Source: Herbinix luporum (GTDB lineage Bacteria; Bacillota; Clostridia; Lachnospirales; Lachnospiraceae). From it: a DNA stretch of 64,000 nt. The notes beneath the pieces are model-generated. The model did not search any database, was not told the DNA's origin, and was given only the letters and a program-made list of their open reading frames with translations. Both the position numbers and the translations under genes were made by a program. Positions 16,481-24,596 of the stretch are shown piece after piece. Positions within the stretch are counted from its first letter, which is position 1, and each line of letters opens with the position of its first letter. The DNA is taken from assembly GCF_900070325.1 (NCBI RefSeq), contig NZ_LN879430.1, positions 2,039,379 through 2,103,378 of the forward strand. The letters run 5' to 3'.

Positions 16481-16810
16481 ATGAGAAAATTTAAAAAATT
16501 AATGGTAGCTACAAGTCTTCTTATGATATTTAGTTTTTTACTTCCTGCAGTTCAAACTAGTGGTAATGTAGGTGAAGAAGTTAATATATGTAGTGACGCT
16601 CCAGCAGTTGATACTATTCTAGTTTGCAGTGACGCTCCAGCAGTTGACACTATTCTAGTTTGCAGTGACGCTCCAGCAGTTGACACTATTCTAGTTTGCA
16701 GTGACGCTCCAGCAGTTGACACTATTCTAGTTTGCAGTGACGCTCCGGCAGTTGACACTATTCTAGTTTGCAGTGACGCTCCAGCAGTTGATACTATTCT
16801 AGTTTGCTAA
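16481..16810 (+). CDS. secreted multicopy-repeat peptide precursor (putative pheromone precursor)
   Basis: A 109-residue protein. Residues 1-28 are a signal peptide (RKFKK, then a hydrophobic core to about LLPAV). After a short spacer (NVGEEVNI), residues 37-108 are six consecutive identical copies of CSDAPAVDTILV, closed by a final Cys109. The ATG at 16481 follows AAGGAGG by 8 bases. The gene is tail-to-tail with two RRNPP-like regulators, 47 bases away. Identical repeats behind a signal sequence next to HTH-TPR receptors suggest an exported precursor that yields several copies of one signalling peptide. A structural or adhesive repeat protein is the alternative. I know no described family of this sequence. 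Confidence 0.7.
   Translation: MRKFKKLMVATSLLMIFSFLLPAVQTSGNVGEEVNICSDAPAVDTILVCSDAPAVDTILVCSDAPAVDTILVCSDAPAVDTILVCSDAPAVDTILVCSDAPAVDTILVC
16589..16804 (+). repeat. six tandem 36-bp coding repeats
   Basis: Units start at 16589, 16625, 16661, 16697, 16733 and 16769. They differ only at TGT/TGC, GAT/GAC and CCA/CCG, all silent, so the encoded 12-residue unit is identical in every copy. Either the array is recently homogenised or the peptide sequence is under strong constraint. Confidence 0.97.
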
Positions 16811-16857
16811 TTTAATTTAAATAGTACAAATCATAATATTGGATACTTCTTAATTGC

Positions 16858-17808
16858 CTATATTATATACTGCAAGGTGTATGCAACACCGTAATACATA
16901 GTTATATGACTTCTTATAAACTCTTCCATATATGATTGTTGCATTGCACTAGCAATATAATAGGCTTGTATTAGATAATTAATACATTCTCTCTTGTTCT
17001 CCGGTGATAGCACTCCCTTTTCTATTAACTTCTCCTTGTTCCAGACATAATTATACAATAGAATTGGGAGTGCATTACCTATTTTGAACCTTTTACAAAT
17101 TTCTATTCCTTCTAAAGCTGTTTCAATAGCTTTCTCATACTTTCCCAATAATCCATACCACTTTGACATATTTTGTATAATACTAATCTGCATTAGTATC
17201 CTATGTTCTTCATCTATATAACTCTGTTTTAATGCACTATATACTTCTTGCAGGATTCTAATACTATTTTGATAATCATTGTTTTCTGAATATGCTGTAG
17301 AGATATTTAAAATCAATACTGTCTCATTATAAGTAAGAGGCCAATTTGCCAGGGATATCTTACCATAGTTAGGAATAGTAATTCTGATTGCTTTTATTAG
17401 TTCTTCAAGAAATTCTTCAGTTGAAATTCGGCCTAACCTATAATTTACTAAGCTTCTCGCTCGTAATAGAAACTGTTTGTCAAGGTTAGTTCCTCCCAAC
17501 TTCTTTTCAATCTCCTCTAGAATATATTCTGCTCTATGATAATCATATACATATATACATTCTTCAAACTTTCTGGTTTTTTCCAATACTTGAAAATCAG
17601 ATACTGAAAGCATGGAATAAGCACGTTCTCTTATTCTGCCCATTCGCTCCATTAAAAGTTCATATACATCCTTGCTAGGATTTTGCCTTCCGGTCTCTAT
17701 ACGAGATAAGGTTTCAACAGAACATATATCTGAACATAACTGTTCTTGGGTTATTGATAGGGATTTCCTAGTCATACGGATAATATCACCTAATCTATAT
17801 CTTCCCAT
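16858..17808 (-). CDS. RRNPP-type (HTH plus TPR) regulator 2
   Basis: A 316-residue protein: N-terminal XRE helix-turn-helix (residues about 5-60, with SITQEQLCSDICSVETLSRIETG) followed by an all-helical region of TPR-like repeats to the C-terminus. This matches the PlcR/Rgg/ComR-like architecture, in which the TPR domain binds an imported peptide. The IC-S-x-LSRIE pattern of the recognition helix is shared with PlcR and with the paralogue next door. It starts inside the end of the upstream regulator (19-bp overlap, AGAGGAGG site), so the pair is translationally coupled. The likely ligand is the neighbouring repeat peptide (inference). Confidence 0.8.
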   Translation of the reverse strand: MGRYRLGDIIRMTRKSLSITQEQLCSDICSVETLSRIETGRQNPSKDVYELLMERMGRIRERAYSMLSVSDFQVLEKTRKFEECIYVYDYHRAEYILEEIEKKLGGTNLDKQFLLRARSLVNYRLGRISTEEFLEELIKAIRITIPNYGKISLANWPLTYNETVLILNISTAYSENNDYQNSIRILQEVYSALKQSYIDEEHRILMQISIIQNMSKWYGLLGKYEKAIETALEGIEICKRFKIGNALPILLYNYVWNKEKLIEKGVLSPENKRECINYLIQAYYIASAMQQSYMEEFIRSHITMYYGVAYTLQYII

Positions 17809-18743
17809 TGATACTCCTCCTCTAAATGCTTCTTGATTTTTCCTACATCACTATCTCCACAAAATTTTAGAGTATAATATGCCTGCAAGTACATTTTCAG
17901 ACATTCTTTCTTTTTGCTTTCCTTCCATTTACCTTCAGATTTTAACTTGATTTCAGTAATCTGGGCTTTAATATAAAAAAGTTCGCCAATGCTCTCCATC
18001 TTATAATATCCCTTATGCATCTGAATTCCTAAATTGCATATATCCAAGGCCTTATCTAGTTGCTTTTGCTCCATATAAAATCTAGCTGCTATAACTGCCA
18101 CCTTGGGATAAAGTCTATTATTTTGCTCCATCTGACTATGCCAATAAAGATAACCTATAACCTGATTAAGCACCTTATGGGCACTATCGTTCATTCCTAT
18201 AGATATCATTCTCTGTAATATATCAATAATAATATTAAATTCTGATTTACTAAGAAAATAATCTGTTATTTCATTGATATTAAAGTCAGGTACCGTACAA
18301 GATATAGCCTTCATCAGTAAATCAATTGTTGTTTCTGGCTTTCCTCCTTCTAATTCATTAAGTAAAGCCTGACTTACCATTATAAACTGCCTATGGGGGG
18401 ATCCTTTGTCATTAGTAAGATCGCTGTATTTTTGGATTAATTCATATGCTGCCTCAATATCTTTATCTTTAATCCGGTTATTTATCTCTGTTCTATATTG
18501 ATATGCCTCATAGTCGAAATCCGTAAGAATCAACTCAAATTGATTTGCAACCTTACCTAAACGTTCCAAAAGCATTTCTAATATAAAAGAATCTACATCC
18601 CTTTCTCCGGCTTCTATTCTTGATAGAGTAGCCACAGAGCAAATTCCTTTACACAACCTATTTTGAGAGATATGATAAGTTTCACGAAAATACTGAATAG
18701 CTGTACCTATATTATTGTTATCGACTTCCATTTCTCTTAACAT
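17790..18743 (-). CDS. RRNPP-type (HTH plus TPR) regulator 1
   Basis: A 317-residue paralogue of the next gene: XRE helix-turn-helix at about residues 10-65 (HISQNRLCKGICSVATLSRIEAG), then TPR-like helices through the C-terminus. AAAGGAG precedes the ATG. It is first in a two-gene operon and overlaps regulator 2 by 19 bp. The two differ strongly outside the DNA-binding helix, so they may sense different peptides or act as a heteromeric or antagonistic pair. No membrane segment. Targets unknown; the palindromes upstream of the repeat-peptide gene are candidates. Confidence 0.8.
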   Translation of the reverse strand: MLREMEVDNNNIGTAIQYFRETYHISQNRLCKGICSVATLSRIEAGERDVDSFILEMLLERLGKVANQFELILTDFDYEAYQYRTEINNRIKDKDIEAAYELIQKYSDLTNDKGSPHRQFIMVSQALLNELEGGKPETTIDLLMKAISCTVPDFNINEITDYFLSKSEFNIIIDILQRMISIGMNDSAHKVLNQVIGYLYWHSQMEQNNRLYPKVAVIAARFYMEQKQLDKALDICNLGIQMHKGYYKMESIGELFYIKAQITEIKLKSEGKWKESKKKECLKMYLQAYYTLKFCGDSDVGKIKKHLEEEYQWEDID

Positions 18744-18923
18744 ATCTTTACTCCTTTGTAATTTCTGCTGTATTCGAGTTGATACTTAAGGATGTATATT
18801 TATTCTTATAATATTTTACATCATTTTGCATTATAATACAAACAAAAAATCTTATCAACAAACTAATCCAAGAATCACAAAAGACCACACCAAAGTTTAA
18901 ATCTTTGTTCATGTTCAATCTAC

Positions 18924-18965
18924 AAAAAAATCGACATAGCCGGTAATACAACCAAACTATGCCGA
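18924..18965 (-). terminator. terminator of the Pro/Gly-rich protein gene
   Basis: On the minus strand CGGCATAG pairs with CTATGTCG, followed by ATTTTTTT. It lies about 17 bases beyond the stop codon. Confidence 0.75.
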
Positions 18966-18982
18966 TACTTTTCTTATCTCTA

Positions 18983-19468
18983 CTAATAACAGAGATGAAA
19001 CAATATTCTATTAATATTAATTCTTTCGTATTCCCACCTATTTCTTCTCCATCGGAAACCTTCTACAATATTACGTCCAATAACAACCGGATAGAACCAG
19101 AAGTTGTTACCATTAAAAAGCCATATATAGGTAAAACGGTTTAAACATCCCCGTAAATCCCTAGGGCGTCTACGTAAATTTATAATTGTTCCACCAAAAG
19201 GTCCACGAAATCCCGAGGGTTCAGATAATAATTGCTGTTCTTCACGGGGCAGCTGTGGAGTAAAACCTGGAGGAGGCGATGACGGTTGACCGCTAGGTCT
19301 TCCCTGACCCGGTGATCCAAATCCCGGAGGGCCTGATGGCTCAGAGGGTCTTTGCCCCGGAGTTCCTGAAGGAAACCTTGGGACGAATTGCTGATATCTC
19401 ATTGACTCCCAACTACTATCAGCCCTATTATTTTGATCCTTGTTCAATAAATTTACCTCTTTCTGCAT
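18983..19468 (-). CDS. Pro/Gly-rich protein with a conserved aromatic C-terminal domain
   Basis: 161 residues. Residues about 30-95 are rich in Pro, Gly and Ser (GTPGQRPSEPSGPPGF and similar, not a strict Gly-x-y collagen repeat). Residues about 100-161 form an aromatic, Arg-rich block (CLNRFTYIWLFNGNNFWFYP) that I recall in small proteins of spore-forming Firmicutes, possibly surface or spore-coat related. No signal peptide. The ATG at 19468 lacks a clear ribosome site; an internal ATG (MRYQQF) preceded by GGGAG could be the real start. Function unknown. Confidence 0.6.
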   Translation of the reverse strand: MQKEVNLLNKDQNNRADSSWESMRYQQFVPRFPSGTPGQRPSEPSGPPGFGSPGQGRPSGQPSSPPPGFTPQLPREEQQLLSEPSGFRGPFGGTIINLRRRPRDLRGCLNRFTYIWLFNGNNFWFYPVVIGRNIVEGFRWRRNRWEYERININRILFHLCY

Positions 19469-19516
19469 ATATATTCACATAATATTTTATGAGCAATATG
19501 CAAAAAGGTGTGCTAA

Positions 19517-20170
19517 CTAAAACTCCTTCTTTCGATAAATTTTTATAGAAATCATATAAGATATTATCAATATAAGAAGTACTAGTAAGGGTATTATTAC
19601 ATAGATATTCTTAATTAGTAGCTCAAATAAATCAAGCAGCTCTTTTGGAGGGATATAATTTTTATCCTTAATCCGTTTAAATACAAAGGATCCTGACATA
19701 AAGAGTACCATATATATAGCAAAAAAATATATTCTAGCTTTTGTTACTCCTAATTTTGTTATTATGGGTATTATAATAGAATAAAATACGATTATAATTA
19801 CTGATCCCGCAGCAGAAATTTCTATACCTTGAAAAATATAATCTGCCTTAGTAATCCTATTTAAAACTAACAGGGAGATATTGCTAACTAAAAAACCCAT
19901 AAGAGCTATCAATATCATCATGATATACTTTGCTTGAACTATATTATCTCTTGACAAGGGCATGGTTAATGCATATCTGTCCCATTGTGCTAATTCATCA
20001 TAAGAATATGTGCTTAGCATAAGCATTGCAAAAATAAAAATAAATATTGCGCTAAAATCTTGGGGATTATTACCTATAAAGGCTATAAAACCATAAAATA
20101 TAACTAAAACTCCAATTAATTTAATACTCTTATATATATTTAAAAGATCCTTTTTTATTAATCCAATCAT
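19517..20170 (-). CDS. ABC-2 type permease of the YtrA-controlled transporter
   Basis: A 217-residue membrane protein with six predicted hydrophobic segments (for example LIGVLVIFYGFIAFIG and IIPLLVLLILIISYMIS). It overlaps the ATPase gene by 4 bp (ATGA arrangement) with an AAAGGGGG site. Together with the ATPase it would form an ABC transporter of unknown substrate; GntR/YtrA-linked systems often respond to cell-wall antibiotics or envelope stress. The extracellular loops are short. It is the last gene of the three-gene operon. Confidence 0.85.
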   Translation of the reverse strand: MIGLIKKDLLNIYKSIKLIGVLVIFYGFIAFIGNNPQDFSAIFIFIFAMLMLSTYSYDELAQWDRYALTMPLSRDNIVQAKYIMMILIALMGFLVSNISLLVLNRITKADYIFQGIEISAAGSVIIIVFYSIIIPIITKLGVTKARIYFFAIYMVLFMSGSFVFKRIKDKNYIPPKELLDLFELLIKNIYVIIPLLVLLILIISYMISIKIYRKKEF

Positions 20171-21030
20171 ACATCCGCCCCCTTTCCCCTGCTGATAAAT
20201 AACATGATTTCTTCAATTGATGTCTTTTCCAGACTAAATTCTCTGTATCTTCTTTTAAATATATCCGCATTTTTTATCATAACTTCAGCTCCAAAGCTAT
20301 TTTGACGAATTCCTACGATATAACTTTTGTCAATCATTGGAACATATTCATTGGGGCAACGGATAATACCATGGCTATATATTAATTCATCTTTGTTTTC
20401 ACTAAAAACAATCCTTCCCTCATGTATAAAGGTGACATAATCGGCTATTTTCTCAATATCACTAATTATATGGGAAGACAAGAATATGGTATGATCCTCT
20501 TCTTGTATAAATTCTAAGAACAAATCCAATATTTCATCCCGTACCATAGGATCTAAACCGCTGGTGGCTTCATCAAGGATTAATAACTTTGAATTATGAG
20601 AAAGAGCTATTGCTATGGAAAGCTTCATCTTCATTCCACGGGAAAAATCTTTAATTTTTTTATTCTTAGGAAGCTTAAACTTAGTTAAATAGTTGTAAAA
20701 TTTCTTTTGATCCCAATTATGATATATGCTTATCATTATCCTGTTAATATTTTCTATGGTAAGATTTTCATGAAGATTACTTCCATCAAACACAACTCCT
20801 ATCTGTGCTTTTATGTCCTTTGAAAGATTTTTTGATGAATTACCCCATATACGGATACTTCCCTCATCTATATGAATTAAGTCCAAAATAGCCTTAATGG
20901 TGGTTGTTTTTCCTGCACCATTTTCTCCTACAAAGCCCATTATAGTTCCTGAAGGAACACTGAAGCTGATTTTATCTAATGTAAAATTATCGTAAGCTTT
21001 TGAAACATTTTCTAACTCTATTGCATTCAT
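20167..21030 (-). CDS. ABC transporter ATP-binding protein
   Basis: About 287 residues with a complete nucleotide-binding domain: Walker A GENGAGKTTT, Q-loop region IGVVFDGSNLH, signature FSRGMKMKLSIA, Walker B LLILDEATSGLDP and the switch His in LSSHIISD. The C-terminal extension of about 70 residues is typical for YtrB/BcrA-like ATPases. The ATG at 21030 (GAGGAGG 6 bases upstream) is preferred over an upstream frame start at 21045, leaving one base between it and the GntR stop. It energises the permease encoded next. Confidence 0.9.
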   Translation of the reverse strand: MNAIELENVSKAYDNFTLDKISFSVPSGTIMGFVGENGAGKTTTIKAILDLIHIDEGSIRIWGNSSKNLSKDIKAQIGVVFDGSNLHENLTIENINRIMISIYHNWDQKKFYNYLTKFKLPKNKKIKDFSRGMKMKLSIAIALSHNSKLLILDEATSGLDPMVRDEILDLFLEFIQEEDHTIFLSSHIISDIEKIADYVTFIHEGRIVFSENKDELIYSHGIIRCPNEYVPMIDKSYIVGIRQNSFGAEVMIKNADIFKRRYREFSLEKTSIEEIMLFISRGKGADV

Positions 21031-21031
21031 C

Positions 21032-21406
21032 CTACTCCTCCTCATAAATCATTCTGATAATTTCCTGTAATTCATCTAAGCTTATGCCTCCTGCTTTTGC
21101 TCCCTCTACTGCTTTACTTAAATGTTCCTCAACAATCCTTAGTTGTTCTTCCCGGACAAATTCCATATTTTTTTCTGCTACAAAGCTACCTTTACCTACC
21201 ACCGTATAGATAAAACCATCCCTTTCTAAATCCTCATAGGCTCGCTTTGTAGTAATTACACTTATCCTTAGTTCTTTTGCAAGCATCCGCATAGAGGGAA
21301 GCTGATCCCCTGCTTGAAGCTCACCACTAATAATCATTTGTTTTATTTGTGCTCTTATCTGTTCATAAATAGGTTTATCACTGGAATTACTGATTATAAT
21401 ATTCAT
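21032..21406 (-). CDS. GntR-family regulator, YtrA subfamily
   Basis: 124 residues: one GntR winged helix (PIYEQIRAQIKQMIISGELQ ... LPSMRMLAKELRISVITTKRAY) plus a short C-terminal dimerisation helix, without a large effector domain. This is the YtrA-type layout. It heads the operon with the ABC ATPase and permease and should repress it through the perfect inverted repeat 71-105 bases upstream of its start. The inducer is unknown; in described relatives, cell-wall-active antibiotics induce. Confidence 0.9.
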   Translation of the reverse strand: MNIIISNSSDKPIYEQIRAQIKQMIISGELQAGDQLPSMRMLAKELRISVITTKRAYEDLERDGFIYTVVGKGSFVAEKNMEFVREEQLRIVEEHLSKAVEGAKAGGISLDELQEIIRMIYEEE

Positions 21407-21476
21407 TATTTCTCTTATAACCCAATTATCATCATATTATTTCCTGGATTATACTCCTTTCCTCGATAATAAAATG

Positions 21477-21511
21477 GGTATAGTGTATATACCGTTTATA
21501 TACACTATACC
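21477..21511. promoter_or_regulatory. YtrA-type operator
   Basis: A perfect inverted repeat: 15-bp arms GGTATAGTGTATATA (21477-21491) and its complement (21497-21511) around CCGTT. The GTGTA-TACAC core fits sites known for YtrA-type regulators, and it lies directly upstream of the GntR gene. The arms also contain TATATA -10-like sequences, so binding would block the promoter. Confidence 0.85.
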
Positions 21512-21551
21512 ACCATCATGAAATACTGTCAATATCTTTATAATTTTTTAC

Positions 21552-21603
21552 AAAAATAATGGTATCATCCATTGGTCGAAACCATAGAATGACACCATTA
21601 TTT
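21552..21603 (-). terminator. terminator of the M42 peptidase gene
   Basis: Long stem with outer arms AAATAATGGT/ACCATTATTT and partial inner pairing, followed on the minus strand by TTTTTG. It lies about 40 bases after the stop codon and is the likely end of that transcript, ahead of the GntR operon. Confidence 0.75.
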
Positions 21604-21644
21604 ACAAGTAAATTAAGTTTATCTTATTTATTAATTTTATAAAA

Positions 21645-22673
21645 TTATCTTAAATCCAGATAAGCTTTAAGCAGCTTTAAGGTATTTTCCAGGCCTTTTA
21701 CATGGGTTCTTTCCATCCCATGGGATGAGTGGACCCCTTGTCCTATTAAGGCTCCACGGATATTATTGCCCCCTCGTAAAGCTGCCGATACATCGGATCC
21801 ATAATTAGGAAAGATATCTACAACATAATCAATTTGGTTTTCTTTGGCCAAGGATATCAGTTGAGAGGTCAGTTCATAATCATATGGACCGGTGGAATCT
21901 TTTGCACATATAGATACCTTATATTCTGAACCGTTCAAATCATCCCCTATAGCTCCCATATCTACAGCAATAAGTTCACTAATATCCTCCGGTATCCAGC
22001 TGGCTCCAAATCCCACTTCCTCATAATTGCTGATTAAGATTTTTACAGTCTTTTTGGGAATCTTTTTGCTTTCAGACATCTCCTTTAACATTCCCAAAAG
22101 TACTGCTACTGAGGCCTTATCGTCCAGATGTCTGGATTTAATAAATCCTTTTTTTGTATACTCAAAATCTGCATCAAAACTGATATAATCCCCACTGTTA
22201 ATTCCAAGGGCAAGAACCTCTTCTTTGCTGTGTACAATTTCATCAATCCGTACTATCATATTTTTTTCAGTCCGTTCCATGGTTCTGGCATCATCATATG
22301 AATGGACTGATGAGCTTTTAATTAATATAGTTCCCGTATAGACCAAACCGTCCCTGGTATGAATTTTGCAATAGCTGCCCTCCACACTATGCATGGTATA
22401 TCCTCCCACCATAGTAAACTGTAAGGTTCCATCACTGTTTATGGATCTTACCATGGCTCCTAAGGTATCTACATGGGCAGATAATCCTATGGTTTCCTCC
22501 TGCCTACCATCTACCCTTATAATTAAGCCACCCTTGCTGCTCATACTACAAGCATAACCAAAAGCTCTAGCTTCCTCTTTCACAAAATCCATCACTTTTT
22601 TAGTAAAGCCAGAAGGGCTTGGTATATTAACCAATCTTTCTGTTGTTTTAACTATGTAATCTAAAGTGTTCAT
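21645..22673 (-). CDS. M42 family metallo-aminopeptidase
   Basis: A 342-residue di-zinc or cobalt aminopeptidase of the M42 (PepA/FrvX, TET) family, a cytosolic peptide-trimming enzyme that usually forms dodecamers. Metal ligands and catalytic residues are visible: HVDTLGAM, KSRHLDDKASV, ISNYEEVGFG, AVDMGAIGDD and the final SSHGMERTH. Length is normal. Start ATG follows AGGATACTAGCAGG, a modest site. Some members of this family are annotated as endoglucanases; there is no basis for that here. Confidence 0.9.
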   Translation of the reverse strand: MNTLDYIVKTTERLVNIPSPSGFTKKVMDFVKEEARAFGYACSMSSKGGLIIRVDGRQEETIGLSAHVDTLGAMVRSINSDGTLQFTMVGGYTMHSVEGSYCKIHTRDGLVYTGTILIKSSSVHSYDDARTMERTEKNMIVRIDEIVHSKEEVLALGINSGDYISFDADFEYTKKGFIKSRHLDDKASVAVLLGMLKEMSESKKIPKKTVKILISNYEEVGFGASWIPEDISELIAVDMGAIGDDLNGSEYKVSICAKDSTGPYDYELTSQLISLAKENQIDYVVDIFPNYGSDVSAALRGGNNIRGALIGQGVHSSHGMERTHVKGLENTLKLLKAYLDLR

Positions 22674-22723
22674 CCTGCTAGTATCCTTCCTAAAATTTAT
22701 GTATTATGAAAATTTTTTGTCAA

Positions 22724-23026
22724 TTAGTTCTCTTGTATTTTACCACAGTTGGGACATGATTTGTAATCAATATCATAGGAATAATTGCACTTTGTACATA
22801 CTTTCTTTTCATTATTAGATAATTTTCTTAATCTCTCTTCTTGCTGTTCAAGCTTATATAATATATCTTCCTGATTACTTAAAATAATTGCCAGGGCAAC
22901 AATTAATATGGCTGATATTATACTGCTAATTAAACCCATCCAAAAAACCGGTAAGCTGGCAAAAATCGTAGCACATAAACCCATAATAATTTGAAGGACT
23001 GCAAGTCCAATTAAAATTTTAACCAT
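22724..23026 (-). CDS. small membrane protein with a C-terminal zinc ribbon
   Basis: 100 residues: two membrane segments (about 2-22 and 26-50), a short charged coiled coil (DILYKLEQQEERLRKL), and a zinc ribbon CTKCNYSYDIDYKSCPNCG at the C-terminus in the cytosol. The ATG at 23026 is preferred (GGGAG 8 bases upstream) over the in-frame start at 23053. It follows the M42 gene's direction but is separated from it by about 50 bases, so they may form an operon. Function unknown. Confidence 0.7.
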   Translation of the reverse strand: MVKILIGLAVLQIIMGLCATIFASLPVFWMGLISSIISAILIVALAIILSNQEDILYKLEQQEERLRKLSNNEKKVCTKCNYSYDIDYKSCPNCGKIQEN

Positions 23027-23105
23027 TTTCTCATCTCCCTTATTAATAACCAATATTGTCCAGTTTATTATATATTACAATACATTATATGATTTGTAAA
23101 TTTTT

Positions 23106-23537
23106 TTGAAAAAACCCATTTTTATGCATATAATTGTCCTATTAACCCCTTATAAAAGGAATTATTTTTACAAAAGAACCAAAGACTGGATTAAGTTTAA
23201 ATTTTTAGCAGATGAAGATTTTGTAATCTGTGGTTATATTATAAAGGAGAAGGGAATCACCAGCATTATCCTAGGACAATACAAAGGAAGGGAATTAATA
23301 TATAAAGGTCATGTGACCCTAGGTGTAAGATATAAGGATTTATCAATATGCGAAACTTTGCCTTCTTCTCCTTTTGCCCATACCCCTCCGGGTAATGAAA
23401 ATGCTGTATGGCTAAAACCTAAGCTGGTTTGCGTAGTTGAATTTATGCCCAATGAAAAAGGTATGCTTCGACAACCTGTTTTTAAAGGATTTAGAGATGA
23501 TAAAGACCCCTTAGATTGTCAAGTAGATACTCCTTAA
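23106..23537 (+). pseudogene. remnant of an ATP-dependent DNA ligase (C-terminal part only)
   Basis: About 143 codons. From about codon 20 the sequence reads like the end of an ATP-dependent DNA ligase: RTKDWIKFKF is nucleotidyltransferase motif V, followed by the OB-fold portion ending VEFMPNEKGMLRQPVFKGFRDDK. The catalytic Lys domain (motif I, KxDG) is absent, and the first 19 codons do not resemble a ligase. The TTG start has no ribosome site. It is best read as a truncated, inactive fragment of a LigD/LigC-like gene. Confidence 0.75.
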
Positions 23538-23679
23538 GATATTATCCAAGTAAAATCTACAATATTTTTATCAATTCTTTTTAAAGTCTAATTTTACCAT
23601 AAATCTTGACAAATTAAGGATATTTTCATAGACTAGACATAGAGTTTTGGTATCCTTAGTCTTAAGGAGGTGTAATATT

Positions 23680-24459
23680 ATGAGAATGGTAAATAAAACC
23701 ATTTCTATTTTTCTGTTGATTATTTCTATATCATTTATTATGAATGCCTGTTCAACCCCCATACCGCCAAATGATATTACTTCCTCAGATAAGCAATTTC
23801 AACTGGACTTAGTTTTTGACAAGATGGAGCCATGGCAGGTTGAATATGTAAAAGAACATCAACTAGATAAAAACACTAATATCTCAAGCTATCTAGAGCA
23901 GGAAGGAATGTTAGAAAGCTATGGGTATAAACGTAAGGAAAAGCCGGAAGAAACCATGCTACTAGATAAATATCACCAAGTGTATGGTTGGTGGTACCTG
24001 ATGCGTGAAAATATGACCGTACTCCATACTGAAGAACATAGTGGCAGACAATATAGTCTTATCTTAACCCTTGGCAGTGAAGGCTGCAATGGTATACATC
24101 TTGTTTCATATGAGATAAGTAATGATACTGTAGAAATTCTAGAATATATCGATGGTGAGTTACCCATAAGCTCAGGCTTTTATCCTAATACAGGGGTGCT
24201 TCATAATGAAAATATTTTCTTTGGGATAACTAAAAAAACCCGCCTCGATACCGAGACTGATAAAAAGGTTCCATCAGATTTTCATACTTTAGAAATCTTT
24301 CATTCTGAGGGAAAAGAGTCTAAGGATCATATTAAAGATGAAGATGTTATTTTGTATTTCTTTCCGGCAGAAACTAAACTTACATCCTGTCAACTATTAA
24401 ATAAAAAGGGAGAGATTGTAGAAAAATATGATTTAACAGAAGAAAGTCAGATAAATTAA
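23680..24459 (+). CDS. putative lipoprotein
   Basis: 259 residues with a lipoprotein signal: basic start, a hydrophobic stretch IFLLIISISFIM and NAC, making Cys24 the lipidated residue. The ATG at 23680 follows AAGGAGG by 10 bases and is preferred over an upstream in-frame start. The mature part is hydrophilic with mixed beta content and WQVEY, GWWYL and CNGIHLV motifs; I do not recognise a family. It is monocistronic and ended by a strong terminator. Confidence 0.7.
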   Translation: MRMVNKTISIFLLIISISFIMNACSTPIPPNDITSSDKQFQLDLVFDKMEPWQVEYVKEHQLDKNTNISSYLEQEGMLESYGYKRKEKPEETMLLDKYHQVYGWWYLMRENMTVLHTEEHSGRQYSLILTLGSEGCNGIHLVSYEISNDTVEILEYIDGELPISSGFYPNTGVLHNENIFFGITKKTRLDTETDKKVPSDFHTLEIFHSEGKESKDHIKDEDVILYFFPAETKLTSCQLLNKKGEIVEKYDLTEESQIN

Positions 24460-24486
24460 AAACAGGTCCTTGAAAATAATAAAAAA

Positions 24487-24527
24487 CTGTTCCAAAATAG
24501 TCTATAGACTTTTTGGAACAGCTTTTT
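24487..24527 (+). terminator. intrinsic terminator
   Basis: CTGTTCCAAAA pairs with TTTTGGAACAG, followed by CTTTTT. It lies 28 bases after the lipoprotein stop; the convergent purL ends 70 bases further on. Confidence 0.9.
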
Positions 24528-24596
24528 CTATTATAAAATGATAGATTCAGGCATGTATCACATTTTATATATATTGCATTTTGTATATCTTATATT

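Noticed and set aside
16552..16758. Minus-strand open frame across the peptide repeats
   Set aside because: It is the mirror of the 36-bp repeats; it has no ribosome site and its repeats simply follow from the plus-strand coding repeats.
18748..18951. 67-codon minus-strand frame upstream of the regulators
   Set aside because: No ribosome site, no family resemblance, and it overlaps the terminator and the promoter region of the regulator operon.
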